From NCBI GenBank assembly GCA_024681175.1, contig JAILBI010000150.1, positions 1 to 6,669 of the forward strand: a stretch of DNA of 6,669 nt, in the 5' to 3' direction. The notes beneath the pieces were generated by a model. That model was given only the letters and a program-made list of their open reading frames with translations, was not told the DNA's origin and did no database searches. This document shows positions 5,701-6,669 of this stretch, in pieces; the stretch's first letter is position 1, and each line of letters opens with the position of its first letter. Made by a program: the position numbers and the translations under genes. Source of the DNA: Acholeplasmatales bacterium. Its GTDB lineage: Bacteria; Bacillota_I; Bacilli_A; Acholeplasmatales; Anaeroplasmataceae.

Positions 5701-6065
5701 ATTCCATAAGTAACACTATCCTCCGCATTAATAACACAGTCTCCAAAAATGTTAATAATCGGAATACTTTCATTAATGACAAAATCTATAGAACCACCAT
5801 TATAATTATTTAAAGTTAATTCTATTTCATGCCATATTGATGGTTTATAATTCCAACCATCTCCAAATATTTCAGTATCACCTGGATTTTTATATGATTC
5901 ACCATCAACTGTAAGTCTAATTAAATTATCGACATCTGTAATATCACTATTATAATCTACTTTTACATCTTCAACATTTACATTTTTATTTTTGTTACTA
6001 GATGGTAATAAGAAAAATGTAAAGAAAAACATTAATGTAAATATTGTTAAAAATAATTTTTTCAT
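2781..6065 (-). CDS. Large membrane-anchored surface protein with beta-helix-like N-terminus and InlB-type B-repeats
   Basis: The product has 1094 residues from the ATG at 6065, chosen for AGGAG at 6072-6076 and the M-K-K signal peptide that follows; an upstream in-frame ATG at 6101 has neither. Residues about 1-22 are the signal peptide. Residues about 65-190 carry repeating short strands (L-T-L-N-N-Y-N-G-G, Y-G-I-N-V, L-T-I-N-S), as in beta-helix or carbohydrate-binding surface proteins. Residues about 460-590 include a divergent B-repeat-like unit (V-A-P-Q-G-T-T-F-D-Y-W), and 807-886 another (K-V-F-D-K-W, M-P-E-N-D-I-E-A). Residues 887-958 and 959-1029 are two clear InlB/Listeria-Bacteroides repeats (F-N-P-N-G-G, F-D-S-N-G-G, F-K-C-W, ending K-A-I/V-W). 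Residues 1030-1058 are a Thr-rich linker and 1066-1091 a membrane helix ending K-K-K. No LPXTG is seen. Likely an adhesin or sugar-binding surface protein; ligand unknown. It lies 40 nt after manC and may share its transcript. Confidence 0.9.
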   Translation of the reverse strand: MKKLFLTIFTLMFFFTFFLLPSSNKNKNVNVEDVKVDYNSDITDVDNLIRLTVDGESYKNPGDTEIFGDGWNYKPSIWHEIELTLNNYNGGSIDFVINESIPIINIFGDCVINAEDSVTYGINVNTGLILRFTNNSSLTINSNYSCINVSGEGDVNVKGFAGDGSCRLILNSTDGCGIVSKDEIFFSNVEAYARTKLSCYNASTWLTYQTNTHDLPSSKFCNSYSKKISYVYVRENSRIYGISTDAAAVAGFDYHSYWRQIIVEGIYEKSVDRTKYAWYGIGDHDDYDTDHVFSTPDSKVMSIVTETEDLYTGFLQFSEETPLNTFNNLELKYKYEIGEEIDFSFNNYDLPEQLKEMGFYITRSYDLSENGAANPVKFLEDDETEDLISFSQSLPDIKLYIYRVTLKLYNRNDNDKLINTIEHVTRITPYSYHTVSCNLKSHRFVPYGYDDPNNVKTGDNFHFRLVKYDYYEDDKNMQVYAGDQLLTKNSSGVYTVENVTKDLEIAVLNGPSYYVNFKYVSNGIPLDQGQKVGNSAFTLRSADDLVAPQGTTFDYWIVGDRTQHYQPGQVISFKEEERGDIIIKAHFSNLYNLVIEDGQFYSDAACTQVIDQAAPVAVGSGKYTYFKFNQDYKSTVDGKYLYSYQVVEGDQRIYIDDGYFFFEMTSSDLVIEPVYKYVIDDLSMLDINRPIGGNALVEFVEHAPEDENYIVASSVTLWYEKDGDTRKLVNTFDVNNPYIFKNNTIYELDISFRAKEGYILNQDGFNRDSEYQLQIDGLDTDEYEIISADFTNSYKDTYEFTIRFTSISKYLIAITSGIAFVDGEEIESTIPGEEVLLSADKAEYGKVFDKWQLTGITLEDEDLLNNSKLLIIMPENDIEAVATYKDAEYFQISFNPNGGSGTMSDDISYGEYQLPKCSIVSPAHKHFKCWEIDGVEYSFDEMISVSENTEIKAIWTYDEFIILFDSNGGASEMDAVTKEYSSIYTLPACTFTAPAGYKFKCWAIGDDEITTDSIMVEDDVKLKAVWEKIEEEGSETTTTTTTTSTADTTTTTDTSNSSKKKGMPTGAIVGIVIGSIVLVGLAGFVIFWFFIKKK
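2905..2961 (-). repeat. Triplet-repeat tract encoding the Thr-rich linker
   Basis: Imperfect (ACA/ACT)n read on the minus strand gives runs of eight and five Thr with S, A and D between them. The codons alternate, which lowers but does not remove slippage. Gain or loss of units would change linker length without shifting the frame. Confidence 0.75.
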
Positions 6066-6071
6066 ATCTTT

Positions 6072-6076
6072 CTCCT
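6072..6076 (-). promoter_or_regulatory. Shine-Dalgarno AGGAG of the large surface-protein gene
   Basis: AGGAG within AAAGAGGAGAAAG on the minus strand, 6 nt before the ATG at 6065. It fixes the start after the alternative ATG at 6101. A TATAAA-like box lies just upstream but has no matching -35, so I do not call a promoter. Confidence 0.85.
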
Positions 6077-6105
6077 CTTTAAAAAATATATTTTTATACA
6101 CCTAT

Positions 6106-6669
6106 TTAATTTTGAGGCATTATTTTAATTAATTTTTTAATTTCTTGACTTCTATTCTTAGGTAATATTAATATATCTGTCTTTGTAATTACTATTATCA
6201 TATCAGATACATCAAGTAAGGCTACTCTTTGTAAATTTTTATTTTCTGAAACAATAATATTATTATTAGAATCAAGTGAAATACAATTTACAAATCTTTT
6301 AACATTACCATTTTCATCCTTTTGGAATAATTCTTCAAATGCTAAATAGCCACCAACATCATTCCAGCCAATATCACATGGAATTACTTCAATAAGGTCT
6401 GATTTTTCCATTACGGCAAAATCAATAGATTTCTTTTCAAATTCATTAAATTTATTTTGAACCTTATTAGCTGTAATAATACCATTATTTTTATCAATAA
6501 GCATATCAAGCTCTACTGATGTTTCAAAATGATTAGGGCTATATTTTTTAAATTCAGACATAATGACATCTCTTTTAAAGATAAACATGCCACTATTCCA
6601 TAAATAATTACCTTTTTTAATATATTCTATTGCAACATCTACATTTGGCTTTTCTTTAAATGAAATTGC
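6106..6669 (-). CDS. manC: Mannose-1-phosphate guanylyltransferase, C-terminal part (5' end outside window)
   Basis: The frame is open from the right edge (base 6669) to TAA at 6106-6108, giving 187 residues; the family is usually about 350, so roughly the N-terminal half is missing. Visible marks in order are F-K-E-K-P at 4-8 (the F-V-E-K-P sugar-phosphate site of the family), L-W-N-S-G-M-F at about 23-29, S-I-D-F-A-V-M-E-K at 81-89, and D-I-G-W-N-D-V-G-G at about 99-107. These are followed by the short beta-helix tail (D-M-I-I-V-I-T-K-T-D-I-L-I-L-P) and a C-terminal helix. The enzyme joins mannose-1-phosphate and GTP to give GDP-mannose in the cytoplasm, for surface polysaccharide or glycolipid. 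There is no sign of the phosphomannose isomerase cupin domain found in long bifunctional forms: the protein ends after the GMP part. It lies upstream of a surface-protein gene on the same strand. Confidence 0.9.
   Translation of the reverse strand, partial: AISFKEKPNVDVAIEYIKKGNYLWNSGMFIFKRDVIMSEFKKYSPNHFETSVELDMLIDKNNGIITANKVQNKFNEFEKKSIDFAVMEKSDLIEVIPCDIGWNDVGGYLAFEELFQKDENGNVKRFVNCISLDSNNNIIVSENKNLQRVALLDVSDMIIVITKTDILILPKNRSQEIKKLIKIMPQN

Noticed and set aside
6066..6105. Promoter between manC and the surface-protein gene
   Set aside because: A TATAAA-like box is present, but no acceptable -35 lies 16-18 nt upstream, and such boxes are expected by chance in DNA this AT-rich.

Overview
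The window is very AT-rich. Every visible stop codon is TAA, ribosome sites are of the GAGGTGG / AGGAG type, and there are strong hairpin-plus-U-run terminators. The proteins include a lipobox lipoprotein, secreted proteins with hydrophobic leaders, and a large surface protein with InlB-type B-repeats, a Thr-rich linker and a C-terminal 'GAIVGIVIG...KKK' membrane anchor. From memory this combination suits a low-GC Firmicute/Bacilli lineage of the gut RF39 or Mollicutes-related kind; that assignment is inference.

Layout from the right edge leftwards (minus strand): the C-terminal part of a mannose-1-phosphate guanylyltransferase (manC-like, cut by the window edge); a 1094-residue membrane-anchored surface protein; an intrinsic terminator and a new sigma-A-like promoter; then a tight three-gene cassette. 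The cassette encodes a 385-residue secreted beta-rich protein, a 43-residue peptide (1 nt after the upstream stop, SD inside the upstream gene) and a 92-residue lipoprotein (ATG overlapping the peptide stop as TAATG). The lipoprotein stop codon lies within its own terminator hairpin.

The left end (1-895, plus strand) is an inverted, diverged second copy of the cassette end: the last 117 codons of a second secreted protein, a second 43-residue peptide, a second lipoprotein (93 residues) and a second terminator. The two copies converge on a 38-nt unpaired centre (896-933; symmetry axis about 914.5). The inverted repeat is at least 895 bp per arm and runs off the left edge. The centre holds the 5' end of a further short gene, apparently cut when the duplication formed.

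Divergence between the arms is strongly uneven by hand alignment. There are about 2 differences in the outermost 205 bp, and 23 in the next 282 bp, mostly synonymous. The lipoprotein gene has about 58 substitutions plus one codon gap in 279 bp, mostly amino-acid changing (about 68% protein identity). The non-coding centre is again about 94-95% identical. The central finding is therefore a convergent pair of 'secreted protein - conserved peptide - variable lipoprotein' cassettes, of unknown function, in a long palindrome that could support gene conversion or inversion between copies. I recognise no described system that matches it.
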